A stretch of DNA of 14,976 bases from Hamiltosporidium magnivora (lineage: Eukaryota; Microsporidia; Dubosqiidae), in assembly GCA_004325065.1 (NCBI GenBank), contig PITI01000305.1, positions 1 through 14,976 of the forward strand, read 5' to 3'. The notes under the pieces are model-generated. The model did not search any database, was not told where the DNA came from, and saw nothing but the letters and a program-made list of their open reading frames with translations. Shown one piece after another: positions 1 through 10,597 of the stretch; within the stretch, counting starts at the first letter, position 1, and each line of letters opens with the position of its first letter. A program made the translations under genes and the position numbers.

Positions 1-349
1 TTCGCTGCTAACATTTTTCTTTCTACCCATTCCTCACAATACACATTGAAAATATCTTAATATAAAATATTATTTTACAGATGAAGTAATTAAGAGACAA
101 AATTTAATAATTATTTTACTGTAAGTTTAAACTGAATATAAAAATTTGTATTAAACAAAATTCAAATATATTTTTTCATTTAGATGAATACAAAGGTTTG
201 AATTCAATATTACATGTCATTGTGAATTATTAGGAACCAATTATAGCTAGATTTGACTTAAATATACACGAAAAATAGCCTAATTTTTATATATTACGCA
301 TGGTTTTTTGAATTCTTTTACCTTTGTATATTTTTTAGTTTTAAATTTT
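1..349. other. AT-rich non-coding stretch
   Basis: This stretch is AT-rich with no open frame of useful length on either strand. I see no RNA gene or clear repeat. Its right end runs into the first copy of the dispersed repeat, whose outer edge is blurred by decay and can only be placed to within a few tens of bases. Confidence 0.6.
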
Positions 350-1130
350 TATACAAAATTTGAAAGTACTTTATTTAAAAGTAGCCCATCTTGTTGAAAC
401 AGGGGCAAGTGTTATATTTGTTTTTCATGATATTAATGCAGTTCTAGGTTTAAAATAAGTAAGTGCTACTTCAAGACTCCATCAGTGTCCTTTTAAATAC
501 TTATATCCCAAAGCCTTTCATCTACCAGGTGTGTAGAAGCTAATTACTAGGCGATTCAGTTGCCCGAAGTTAGTTTATGTCCGTTTTATGGAGTGTGATC
601 GAAAGCCGAGGCCCTCCTCTAGGCTCCCCCAAGACTATGCCGCATTCCCACTTACTTTACACCTTCCGAACCCAGTAGACTTCTAGCTAAGATTTATTTC
701 AGAGATTTACATGGGGTCCACCTAAACTTTGCAATGTTATACCAACAGCTATAACCTGCTACTTGGCACTCCCAGCTTCTAATGGTTTTTATTTTTATAT
801 CCTAGGTGCTAAGTATTCTAACCCGAGTAAGCAAAGCTAGGTTTCTATGCTTTTAAATGGAAATTACCTATATTTTCAGCCGTTGTCTGCAATCTAGTTA
901 CATAAAAAATCACAAACTAAATTTTTAGAAAAGTCTCGCCATTTTGTAGACCTTCTCCTACTCGAACAAAATCTCATGAAACAACCGAAAATGTAGTTTG
1001 ATTATATTACCACCGAAAATCAATCAATGATATTCACACCAGTTTCACATACTCATTGCCAAGCAAAAAATTTTTTATGTGGGTATGTTCCTTCCACCAG
1101 CCTATTGGTTAAAAACTTATTAATCAAAAT
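350..1130 (+). repeat. Dispersed repeat, copy A
   Basis: This is the left arm of a large imperfect palindrome and matches two other places in the window. It matches 14626-14976 in direct orientation at roughly three quarters identity by eye. Exact shared blocks include GAGTGTGATCGAA (591-603) and GGCTCCCCCAAGACTATG (from 622). It also matches 1335-2090 in inverted orientation at clearly lower identity; the best anchor is CTGCAATCTAGT at 887-898, whose reverse complement lies at 1567-1578. The copy is much richer in G+C than the spacers. Every frame is broken by stops and the copies differ by small indels that are not multiples of three, so any original coding content is lost. I recognise no transposase, reverse transcriptase, LTR or tRNA-derived head. 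It could be a fossil transposon or a non-autonomous element. The boundaries are approximate. Confidence 0.88.
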
Positions 1131-1334
1131 TATTTATCATTTTGTCAAATTATAAACAAGACTAATATAACATATTCTTAACTAATTCCCTCAAATGAAT
1201 CTATAGTATGTTTTTAAGGAGATAATCAAAGTTATTTCAGCAGATAAATACAATAAAAAACACATAGTTTATTTAACAATCCTTTTATTCATAAAACCAG
1301 ATCGGATTTATTTCTAGGAATATTAAAAATTTCT

Positions 1335-2090
1335 CGAAAATTTTCATGTAAAAATTGACGGAAGTAGGATGGAAGCAAGATAACCACAAAAAAACATATC
1401 TGCTTTGCAATGAATGGGTAAAATGGATGTATGAAATCAAGTTAAGTTTTTTGTGATGTTAAAACCCCACTACATTTTTGCTTCTTCCACGAGAGGTTGT
1501 AGGCGAGGAGAAGACCTATTAAACGGCGAAAGTTTTTGTAAAATATATTTGGTGGTTTTTTATGTTACTAGATTGCAGATTTCGATCTAACTTGTGAGTA
1601 ATTACGATATAAAAGCATAGAACCTAGCCCAGCTCACTTGGGTTAGATGGTTTAGCACTCGAAGATGTGAAAGGAAAATCCTTTGTAGCCAGGAAAGTTA
1701 AGTATCATTTTTTACCTTTCATTTTACATTCAAATAGACTAAACGAGCTTTTTTATGTAGACGAAATATATCATGACTAGAAGTTTATATAGTTAGTTAA
1801 GTGTGGATTGTTTTTAAGCTGCACGTTTTGGTAAATTCCCAGGTAGCCTCACCTGTGATCAGACTCTAGCCAGCCGACTTCAATTAACACCAGACAACCG
1901 CTTCGCCTATTAATTAGGTTTTGGATATTTTTTATACGAGAGGCTTTAGAATGTAAGTATTGTAGAAGTACCGATGGAATATTGGGCTGAATTATTTGTA
2001 AAACCCAAAACGCAGTTAATGTAATGAAAAAAAATAACTTTTCCCCAATTTTTATCCGATGCAATATTTTTCGAATTAATGTGCCAAGTA
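1335..2090 (-). repeat. Dispersed repeat, copy B (inverted)
   Basis: This is the right arm of the palindrome, the same repeat as copy A in reverse orientation and more decayed. The match can be followed almost continuously. A block around 1365-1500 pairs with about 960-1100; ACTAGATTGCAG at 1567-1578 pairs with 887-898, flanked by a matching T-rich run and TATGT; a block around 1610-1660 pairs with about 790-855; and the outer end around 1890-2040 pairs with about 410-550. Pairing midpoints stay near 1226-1233, with small shifts from indels. An 81-codon open frame on the minus strand at 1849-2094 lies inside this arm. The matching positions in copies A and C carry stops, so I do not call it a gene. 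Confidence 0.82.
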
Positions 2091-3652
2091 ACACTCAAAC
2101 GTAATAATTTTAGGTTTCTATAAATATCATGGGGAAATGAATTGTTGTGTCTATAAGAATCAATCTTTTTGATATATTTTCAAAGTAAATTAAAGTATTT
2201 ACTCCTTTTCAATACAGTTATTTCTTTTCTAAAATGAATTAGAAAAATTTTTATTTGTTACTATATTTACTAAATATTCAAACGAATTCGATTAAAAATA
2301 ATTTTAAGATCTAATTAAAAATAGCAAGATTATCGATTTAAAAGGCAGTGGTGCTTATCTTTAAAGTAATAAAAACATTTATCAGATTTTTTTGCAAAAA
2401 TTCTATTTTCTAATATAACACTAAGATTCGTTTAAAATTAAATACATTTTAAATATTATATTTGCTAAATTTCGATTTGTAGAATAATATTTAACTTCTT
2501 TTGGTGTTTTTGATTTTTTTAATTTTTTTTAAAAAGAACAATTATTACTTTTCAAGATAAATTAATTCAATATTTTTTTTATTAAATTATTCGTTAAAAG
2601 AAAAATTACTACTAATATTTAATTTATAAATATATTTCTTGTTAAAGAACAATTAAGAAAAAAAATGATTTTTTTACTAAATTTCAATGATTTAAGGTAT
2701 TAAATTTATATGAATGAAAACAAATTTATTCTAATTTTATAAATTTTCAAGAAAGCTGCAATTAATCATAAAATAATATTTTTTGAGAAAACTCTTTTGT
2801 GAATGAATTTTCTGCCTTAAATTTAAAACCAAGTGTTTTAGAGAGGATATATTCAGTCAAGGTGAGAAGATTTTAAAAGTGGTCAATGCATCGCTTTTTG
2901 CAAATTAACATCTATTAATGATATTCGTATTTTAATTTATATAATTTGATTAGAGAAAATTTAATTTAAAATAATTAAATTTTTTTTAAATATTTATTTC
3001 GCTATTTTTGAATTTAGATTTATGATTAGGTTTAATTAAAAAAAATCAACTGAGAAAACATATTTATAAACAATTGGAATACAAACAAAAGCTTTATGGT
3101 GCTTATTTTTTTTATTTTTACATCATCAGCATTTATGTTAAGAACTTTGAAAAGTATTCTATTAGATCAATTCCTCATTGAAAATTTGAAATTATCGCAC
3201 TAATAAATATTAAAATTATATTATTATGAAACAATAACCTTATCTTATGATAATACACGTTTTTGTTTATGAAACTTGCATGAATTAAATATTAATAATT
3301 TAATTAATACAATATTGTTAATTCATTATCTGAAGTTCTAGAATATGTTTGGAATATGTGTAATAAATAAATCATATTTTTTAATTCAATAAATTTATGT
3401 TTACAATTTGTGTTACATGTATTTATCTATTTCCAAGTGTACTTTATGAAATTAAATGACACAATACACTTCAGATATTTTCATAAATTGACTAATCATT
3501 AACCTGAAATCTTTCTTATCTAATCTATGATTGGTTATATGAGTGATCGAAGTCTTATTTTTTCTAATGAAACAATCTCATTTAATATAATTGGTTGATT
3601 TTCCAAACAAGGAAAAAGGGGAAAAATAAAAAAAAAATGAATCTCATAACAT
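2091..3652. other. AT-rich spacer upstream of the homeodomain gene
   Basis: This spacer is extremely AT-rich, with long A and T runs, especially around 2500-2700 and 2940-3120. The only longer open frames near its right end lie antisense to, or overlap, the homeodomain gene and have no protein-like features. There are many TAATTA/TAATTG-like words, the kind bound by Gln50 homeodomains, but at this base composition they are expected by chance. No RNA gene was seen. Confidence 0.6.
3611..3639 (+). promoter_or_regulatory. Purine-rich tract with a G-run before the start codon
   Basis: A purine-rich stretch with a run of four G (3618-3621), followed by a long A run, lies about 15-40 bp before the chosen ATG at 3653. 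From memory, GGG- or CCC-like motifs just upstream of start codons have been described as core expression signals in microsporidia. This fits that pattern but could be chance. An earlier ATG at 3637 is in another frame and reaches a TGA after eight codons, so it is not a competing start, though it could act as a tiny upstream ORF. Confidence 0.3.
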
Positions 3653-4096
3653 ATGAGGGATGATTGTGAGCAAAGTGATGAGAGGAGCGAAAGATGCAGC
3701 AGTGACTCTAAAATTACAGAATATAAGAAAAGATCGAGAACAGTAATGAGCCCGGGACAAGCCAAGGTATTGAAGAAATATTTTGAAATTAATACTTTCC
3801 CGTCTACGGAAGTACGTGAAGAGCTTGCTCGTACGCTCGGAATGAAGCCACGTACAGTACAAATATGGTTTCAGAATCAAAGACAGAAAACCAAGCATCG
3901 CCATGAAGGTCTTTATAATCAACTATACAACCATGCTTTTTATAATTCTTCTTTGGCTCAAATTAATCATTATCTTCCCAAATCTTGTACCGGACTCGAT
4001 ATTTTGGCAGAAGCTGCATTAGGAAATCATATTGATTATAAAACTACTAAAGAAAATGTAATGAAAAACAAGTTAAGAGATAAGACACAACAATAA
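3653..4096 (+). CDS. Homeodomain transcription factor, fungal/microsporidian type
   Basis: A 147-aa protein, intronless, read from the first in-frame ATG. It has a short acidic, Ser-rich N-terminus, then a standard 60-residue homeodomain at about residues 25-84. All diagnostic positions are present: Arg5 (residue 29), Leu16 (40), Phe20 (44), and helix three with Ile47, Trp48, Gln50, Asn51 and Arg53 (IWFQNQR at 71-77), followed by a basic tail. There is no three-residue TALE insertion. Gln50 with Asn51 predicts binding to TAAT-core sites, so the likely role is nuclear, sequence-specific transcription control; the targets are unknown. After the domain, residues 115-122 read LDILAEAA, a short motif I recall from fungal homeodomain regulators. 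Encephalitozoon species encode several similarly small homeodomain proteins. The coding region is visibly richer in G+C than its flanks. It has no close neighbour: no confident gene lies within 3 kb on the left or 8 kb on the right. The family call is very secure; the orthologue is not. Confidence 0.95.
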   Translation: MRDDCEQSDERSERCSSDSKITEYKKRSRTVMSPGQAKVLKKYFEINTFPSTEVREELARTLGMKPRTVQIWFQNQRQKTKHRHEGLYNQLYNHAFYNSSLAQINHYLPKSCTGLDILAEAALGNHIDYKTTKENVMKNKLRDKTQQ

Positions 4097-4100
4097 TAAA
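4094..4100 (+). promoter_or_regulatory. Tandem stop codons with overlapping AATAAA
   Basis: The homeodomain ORF ends TAA TAA, and AATAAA at 4095-4100 overlaps the first stop. Polyadenylation signals at or across the stop codon are usual in compact microsporidian genes. In DNA this AT-rich the hexamer alone is weak evidence. Confidence 0.35.
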
Positions 4101-5300
4101 ACTAATTTTATCAAAAAATTAATTTAATTAATTATTTTTTTTAAAAAAAGCAATCAGAATTTTTAATTAATTAATTGCTTTATATTATTTAAATTGTTTA
4201 TTAATTTCTATTATTGTGAAATTAATTAACTATATTTGGACATCACAATCATATGTTTAATTAATCAAATTTTTTTTATTCTTTAATTTTTTTTGATATT
4301 TGTGGTGAACTTATCGAAAATAAATTTAATTCGCTAAAACAAATCATTTTTTCTTTCAAAACTTGACTCTTTCTTATAGAATTCGATAAATTAAAAAAAT
4401 TAATTCTTAGTTTTCAATATTGAATTTCAATCAACAAATATTTTTAATAATTTGTTTTTAAAATAAAAACGTAATTTTATCTAAAAAACATTTAAGAATT
4501 GTGTATTTCATATCAATATATGAACATTTAAAATATTGGTTGAAGCATTCAGCGAAATTATTTTTTAATTTGAACTTTACAATTTTTTTATTTAGTTCTC
4601 TAAAATTTAAATTATTGTTGATTATAATTGATTGTAACTTCTCTTAGGAAATATTTTATCAAAAAATATCTTATCTAGAGGTTCTCTTTATATTAATTCT
4701 CTTTTCAAATTATAAAAAAAAAATATTTTTTTTCCGGTAATATACTAAAAATATATTAATTAGAAAAAAAATAATTAATCAAATGAATTTATTTTTAATA
4801 TTTCTTAATTTATTTTTTAAAAAAACACTTTTAAGAAAAAATGTTTTTATAGCATTTTACTGTCCACTTTTAATTTTTTCCTCAAGTAATGTATTTAAAT
4901 GTTGTAAAATATATATTCTGAACTATATATGAATTTAAATATAAATCAGTACATAAAAAAATTCAAATTTAATTTTTTTATCTGAGAGACATAATATAGA
5001 TTATTTCTGATCCTAGGAAAGTTTACACAAATATTTTCATAGCTCCTTTAATGAAAATGTAAATCATATATTTAAATTTAGGAAAATATGTGAAAAACTT
5101 ATGTATTTTTATCAAATTCTAATATTAATATCTATAAAAGATCAAAATTATAAAAGTTCTAGAATTCAAATATGTTTTTCACAAAATCGGTTTATATAGA
5201 TACTCTAGAAAGCACTCTGTACGGAAAACTAGTTTTGATCAAATAGATTTAATGAATTTTATTGCAAAAACTTGCTTTTATGATGAATTATGGCAAATTA
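4101..5300. other. AT-rich spacer downstream of the homeodomain gene
   Basis: Composition is as extreme as in the upstream spacer, with many poly-A and poly-T runs and no open frame of note on either strand. No RNA gene or larger repeat is visible. Confidence 0.6.
4147..4181. repeat. Small inverted repeat 3' of the homeodomain gene
   Basis: AAAGCAAT at 4147-4154 is the exact reverse complement of ATTGCTTT at 4174-4181, giving an 8-bp stem with a 19-nt AT-rich loop about 50 bp after the stop codon. It could be a 3' UTR hairpin. Stems of this size are expected by chance in AT-rich DNA. Confidence 0.3.
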
Positions 5301-8300
5301 TTAAAAAGTAAAGCAAATTTACATATAAAAATAATTTACCGGGTTAATCGCTTAACTATGCGTATTTATATCTGTAAATTGATCCTACAATACAAAAAAT
5401 ATTTCAAACCATGTTCTTAATCATAATTGATTTTTTTTATTGGTACATTGTATAATTAGCTCAGATCTTGGTCTTTTTAGTGCTTTGTCTGTAATTCTTA
5501 TTCTTCCCCCTTTTTTAATCCAAATAACCTAAATGGCCAGAAATATACTAAAAATGCTAGATAAGTCGGTTCACCAAAAAAAACTTAAGCCAAACGATGA
5601 TTTGAGGTCTTAACAGAAAGATATTTTTGATATTTTTATATCACTTGCTTTTTAGTCAAATTTATGGCAAAACGTTTTAATAAAATATAAATAGTGCAAT
5701 TTTAAGAATAATAATATCTTTATAAATCATGTGGATTATGACATTTAAATCTAGAATACTGTTTTTTTTGCTTTAACATATGGTTTTGATGTTTTATATG
5801 TAAATATAGAATCCTTCTTACAGGATAATTTGTTATGCAATCTATAATTTGACTATTTTCATGACTTGAATTGTTTTGTACTATTTGATTGAAAATTTAA
5901 GGATAGAGAAATCAAACGTATGTTTTGCTCAGATTTAAAGCAAAAATAATATTTTATGAATTTTGTATAATTTTTGAGTTTCATTCAATACATATTTGCG
6001 ATGTTTGAGGAGCATTATCTATAGTATTCTGTTTCCTCATAAGCAAGGTATCTATTTATAAAGTCGCTTTTAATTTATAGATTCAAAAAATATTATCAAA
6101 GAAGAATAAAATAACAAAAACCTACAAATAGTTAATTTTACACTAAATCTATCAGAATAGGTTGCGTCTATGAATGGTGAAATCAGAATCCCGCATATTA
6201 TAATTTTTATTCTTAATTACATAGAGGCTTATATAATGATTTTTTTATTAGAATTATAAAAAATGGTATTGAGTCATTATACTCAAAAATATAGACGGAA
6301 CGATTTCCTTTGATCGATAAAGAGGACTTGAGTCGGGACTAAATGCCGAAGAGATTAGTAAAAAAGCGTATATTGCATGTTATTTAAGGAGCTGTGATGC
6401 ATAAACAACCAACACCTCTTTCCACAAATGAATACCGAGGAATATCGTGTCAAATAACCAAATGCAAAAAATCTCTTACCCCTTATTTTATATGACCTGA
6501 CTTCGGTAGAAGAATCGACAATAAGCGTAAATAAAAAGTCGAATTTAGAGGAAGGCAGTGAATTGATCAAAAAGATGGAAGAAATAATTTAAAAGACAGA
6601 AAATTTGTTAACCCAGAATTTTATTAATTAAATTAAAAATGGTAGACATAAAAAAAGTATGCAGTGAAAAACGAAATAGAATAAAAATTCAGCAAATTGT
6701 GCTAAAGAATGAACAAAATACAAACAAGGTATATATATAGAGCAACATTCGGGTACGAATCTCGAACTCACTGTATTTCATATTAAAATGATTCCATCTC
6801 AAATAACACGAAATAATTTGAATTTCTGGCTTAATTTCTTGCCATGTTTCAAAATACTATTTTCCTCTTCGGTTTTAGCTATTGAATGTAATTTATCGCA
6901 TGAAATGATAAATCATAATATTGCAGCGTCTTCAAATAAATGAGTTAATTGTGTTGGCAAATATAATCGATTCGGCAGTGGCTTACCATTTGAAATAGCT
7001 TCGAATTGTTTTTTTTGCAGTATAGACATGTTCTTCGAGTAATTCACTGAAATGGTCAAATTGAGCATCACAGAGTACAACCTGAAATCATTTTAAGTTT
7101 TATAATTTTAAAAGTTTAAAAATTAGTCAGAAAAAGAGGTTGAACAGAATCTTGGGCTGGATATTATGAAACAGACATATAATCGCAATACCTCGCTGAG
7201 AAATGATTGTTTTTTTGACACCTTTAGTAAATTATGTTGAGGAATTATTATGTACTAATCAATAAATTTCAAAGAGTATAAGATTCAAAGCCGAAACCTT
7301 CCGTTTTAACCAGTAAATTATGAAATTATAAGCCCGTTTGAGGAAATGAGTAATATTCAGATTCTCATGTACCTAATTTGATTACAGACGCCAAGCCTCT
7401 CATACAAGCCGCAGGTATGCGATAATGAGACAACTCAAAAGAAAGGTATAGGTTTGGATAAAGTAAATACTATAATGTAAATTTTTTTAGTAGTAGTTAA
7501 CAAAAATCTTTGAAGATATTCACTGCCGAAGATACTAATATTGAAAAAGTAAAAACCTAAAAACAACGTCTGAGTGTTTAATTATACTTTGAGCTGAAAA
7601 ATTAATTTTTGAGGCTTTAGTTGAACACAATCAGTATCTTACTTTAATTTTTGAAATTTACAGTTTATGAAATTATAAAGAGCTATTTCTATGCTAAAAT
7701 TGTATGTTTGGGCATTTCTTAGGTCAGAAGTAGATTTATTTGGTAATTATTCGTGAATTTAGATCTGAGCGTATAGCTAATTGTGTTTAAATTTTGTGAT
7801 TTTGGTTCATGATGTGCATTAAGATGTACGGCATGTTCACATAAAATTGATATATGTCTGTATTTGTACCGGGTACATCCAAATCAAACTTTCTTTGTTT
7901 GATAAATTTATAGATATCATTGCTTGTCTTCCAACTAAAATCTGCATGAATAAGTGATGTTTAGATTTTTAACCAAGAAACCCATAATTCCTTACGAATA
8001 TCTCTATTACCTTGAGAAATTAAAATGTTTAGAAGGTAAATAACCACGTGGCTATTTCTAATGTGAATTTACGCCAAAAATTTTAACAAGCATTCTGCAA
8101 AGATATTATGACTATATACCAATCACGTTCATGCCTAACCCTCCTAAATTATCTAGAAATCGTGAAAAAGGTTTTTCGGAAGAGTAGAAATTCAAATGCC
8201 GCAGCTATGAAATTCATGATTTAGAAAAGATAGTTAAAGTGGCTAAATATCAGCCCCCATCTAATTTTGCTCTTAGTATATAACATGGAAACATCCTATA

Positions 8301-10225
8301 GCTAAAGATATATGAAAAAAAAATATTTTTCAATTTATACGTTCTGTTCATGAAATGCCTCAAAAAAATTGACTTCCTGGTCGAATTCTAAAATTTAATT
8401 AACCAATATTATCAAAATAGAGTATGCAACTTTTATTACGGCTTATGAAAAATAAAAACTTAAATCTCGAATATAAATTTTTCCAAAAGATTTTTACCGG
8501 TTAAAAAATGACTATTTATAGATCTTTTGAGTCGCAAGTTAAATTAAAAAATCTATAATGTGCCAATTTATACGAATATAGGTTCTTCTATAACTAATAC
8601 TCATTTTCATTGATGTTTTACGCTTCTTTTAATCGTGTATTTACTCATGTTATAAGGATAAATGAAATGTAATCTTTCTTGTCACAATGGCTTATAACTA
8701 AAAAAGGAAAATCTACTAAAATTATGCTTAAAATGAGGAACTGGCTTTTTTTAGAAAAACTTATGCTTTTCAATACCTAGAAATCCTAACATGCACCAAA
8801 AGAAATAATCGGGGTTTATTTTGGAACTAAAAGAGAATATTTTTAAAAAAGTGGAAAACTTTATTGAATAAATTACATATTTAATATGTATTTTAATGTA
8901 ATTTTGTAAAAAACATCGTCACTTAGCCTTCACGTCGGAGTAATTGAATTTAGACTGCGGATTTTTCTGAATTGATTATACGGAAGATAATGGTAAACAA
9001 AAAAGTATTTTCAAACGAGTCTTTAGAAAATTTAATCTACCTACTGTTAAACTTAACAGAGCATAATTGATGTTCGGTTATGAATTAAAGGTATACTCGA
9101 ACCTTATGGTTTTCTAAAAAGAAGGTTCGAATTATGAAGCATTAGAACAATCATAAATGAGGAGAATCGGCAAAGAAAAACACACTCGAGTCTAATAGAG
9201 GCTTCTTTAAGAAAAATGGGTCTGTAAGAAACATTAAAAGAGAAATTTCGGAAAATCAGAAAAACGAATCATGAGCCACAAATAAATCATAATTACATTT
9301 ATAGTTCCATAATTACAAAATTAGGAGCAGAAAGCTTCCATCGCTATGAATAAAAAAAGAATATTAACACCCAAACCTCTGAAAAAAAAATTTCTGTTAC
9401 TTCAGATAGAGATGTATCTGAATGTAGAAAGAACATGTTTTATTATAAACCTAGAAAACAGTAGTTAGTTTTGCGATTAGTATAAAGAAAGGCTTAATAA
9501 TAGATATATAGATGCCACAATGAGATTAATTTATATACTTATATAATTTCTTAAATGCTTTGATTTCATGAATAGAAACCCTTCAAGTTAACTGTTTAAA
9601 GAATTCATGGGGATTCGAACGCTTAAATATAATTATACGCTCTTTAAAAACATCTTTAAATTTCGAAATACTTTTGGTTATTTGTTTTCAATAATAAAGC
9701 TAATAATTTACACTTCTTAAAGTTAAAATTTAGAAAATATTCACTTATATTAGATTTCACCTCGATAAAAAGCAAACCGAATTCCCAGTAACTAAGTTAG
9801 CTCTTAATAAAAAAGGGGCTTGAAAACCCTTATTTCATAGTCTAGGATGGTTTTATTACCAAATTTTAAACTTTTCGGATGTAGCTCTGAATTATAATAA
9901 CAAATAGAGTATACAAAAATAACTTTCTTTGTGGAGTAACGCGATTTGAGCCAAGATTGGTTTTTATGAAAGATGTATAACAATACGTAAAATATAATAC
10001 TAGAAATGTAATGCACGAACAAGTCATATTTAATATTTATGATGCACATAAATGAAAATAAAGTGTTAGGAAACAAACATTAAGTCACTTTAACGCCTAA
10101 ACACAAAGAAAAGCAAAATTAACGAATTTACTAAATATAGAAGCGTATTAGGTATAAAAAACGCTTAAATTTCATGAGGAAAGAAAAGAATAAAGCAAAC
10201 AAAATTTGTGAGATAAATAGCCTAG
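5301..10225. other. Higher-GC non-coding region, possible decayed coding DNA
   Basis: From about 5300 the base composition becomes less extreme than in the flanking spacers, locally approaching that of the homeodomain gene (for example 6301-6360, 7380-7450 and 9130-9260). Only short open runs are found. Examples are about 44 codons at 6458-6592 (+), starting right after a stop and with no early ATG, and runs of about 35 codons near 7125-7230 and 7390-7480. Neighbouring frames look protein-like in pieces but stop repeatedly, as expected of old pseudogenes or dead transposons. I could not assign any family. The 90-codon minus-strand frame at 9804-10076 is about the length expected by chance across the window and shows no motif. 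Confidence 0.4.
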
Positions 10226-10261
10226 TATATACTACAATTTTTACAAGGTATATATAAAAAG

Positions 10262-10597
10262 ATGGTTCTAAAATGTTTAATAGCTGGTTCTAAAATGAGT
10301 ATCGGGTATTTTTTTTTCATATATCTTCTTCTCGTGTGGATTAACCATCATATCGATAGTGTACATGTGATATTGGAATATTTTTCTAAAAAAAATAAAT
10401 TGGTAAATTGTAGCATCAATTTAAAACAGAATTTGCCTATTCCGTTTTCTGCTAGAATCACAGGTTTTCATAACGATTTGTTTCAAAGCAAGCAATGTTT
10501 ATTAAATAACCTTAAATCTATTATATTTAGAAAAAAAATCCTCGGGAGGCGTTTACAAAGTAGGATTCATCATCTCTCTGTGATTATCCCTGTATGA
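10262..10597 (+). CDS. Weak candidate small secreted or membrane protein
   Basis: An open frame of 111 codons from ATG 10262, unrecognised. Starting at the in-frame second ATG (10295), the protein begins with a polar M-S-I-G and then a strongly hydrophobic run, FFFIYLLLVW, followed by polar residues. That resembles a signal peptide or signal anchor. The remainder is basic, with a short hydrophobic end and no known motif. The frame stays open upstream to a TAG at 10223-10225. By a rough estimate, one frame this long is only mildly surprising in a window of this size and composition. Both nearby ATGs sit at the end of a 12-bp direct repeat, GGTTCTAAAATG (10264-10275 and 10286-10297); the first copy's ATG is out of frame. 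It lies inside the higher-GC region with no supporting neighbour. It could be a lineage-specific secreted protein, a fragment, or chance. Confidence 0.3.
   Translation: MVLKCLIAGSKMSIGYFFFIYLLLVWINHHIDSVHVILEYFSKKNKLVNCSINLKQNLPIPFSARITGFHNDLFQSKQCLLNNLKSIIFRKKILGRRLQSRIHHLSVIIPV

Larger units (their letters stand above)
350..2090. repeat. Imperfect palindrome of about 1.7 kb
   Basis: Copies A and B lie in inverted orientation around a non-matching centre of about 200 bp (roughly 1131-1334), with arms of about 780 and 750 bp. Either the element naturally carries very long terminal inverted repeats (a fold-back type), or two independent insertions landed head to head. The single direct copy at the window end shows that at least this part of the unit occurs outside the palindrome. 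A transcript crossing it could fold into a long but heavily mismatched hairpin. Confidence 0.75.

Noticed and set aside
590..660. GC-rich repeat core considered as ribosomal RNA or other known RNA
   Set aside because: None of the universal rRNA signatures, tRNA features or snRNA motifs could be found on either strand.
1849..2094. 81-codon open frame on the minus strand
   Set aside because: It lies wholly within repeat copy B, and the corresponding positions in copies A and C carry stop codons, so the open frame is probably chance within a decayed repeat.
3535..3922. Two minus-strand open frames over and next to the homeodomain gene
   Set aside because: They are antisense shadows of a clearly real homeodomain coding sequence and show no motif of their own.
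6355..6570. 71-codon minus-strand open frame
   Set aside because: No motif, and the opposite strand of the same stretch is equally open in part. It fits decayed sequence rather than a gene.
6745..6780. GTTCGAGATTC on the minus strand, resembling a tRNA B box
   Set aside because: No A box at the right distance and no cloverleaf pairing.
9097..9130. Perfect 9-bp inverted repeat TCGAACCTT / AAGGTTCGA with a 16-nt loop
   Set aside because: Several stems of this length are expected by chance in a window of this size and composition, and nothing nearby gives it a role.
9608..9635. GGGGATTCGAACGC, resembling the T-arm of a tRNA on the minus strand
   Set aside because: The would-be T stem does not pair and no D-arm, anticodon arm or acceptor stem can be built around it.
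9804..10076. 90-codon minus-strand open frame
   Set aside because: A frame of about this length is expected by chance in the window. The translation is a mix of hydrophobic and aromatic residues without any pattern I recognise.
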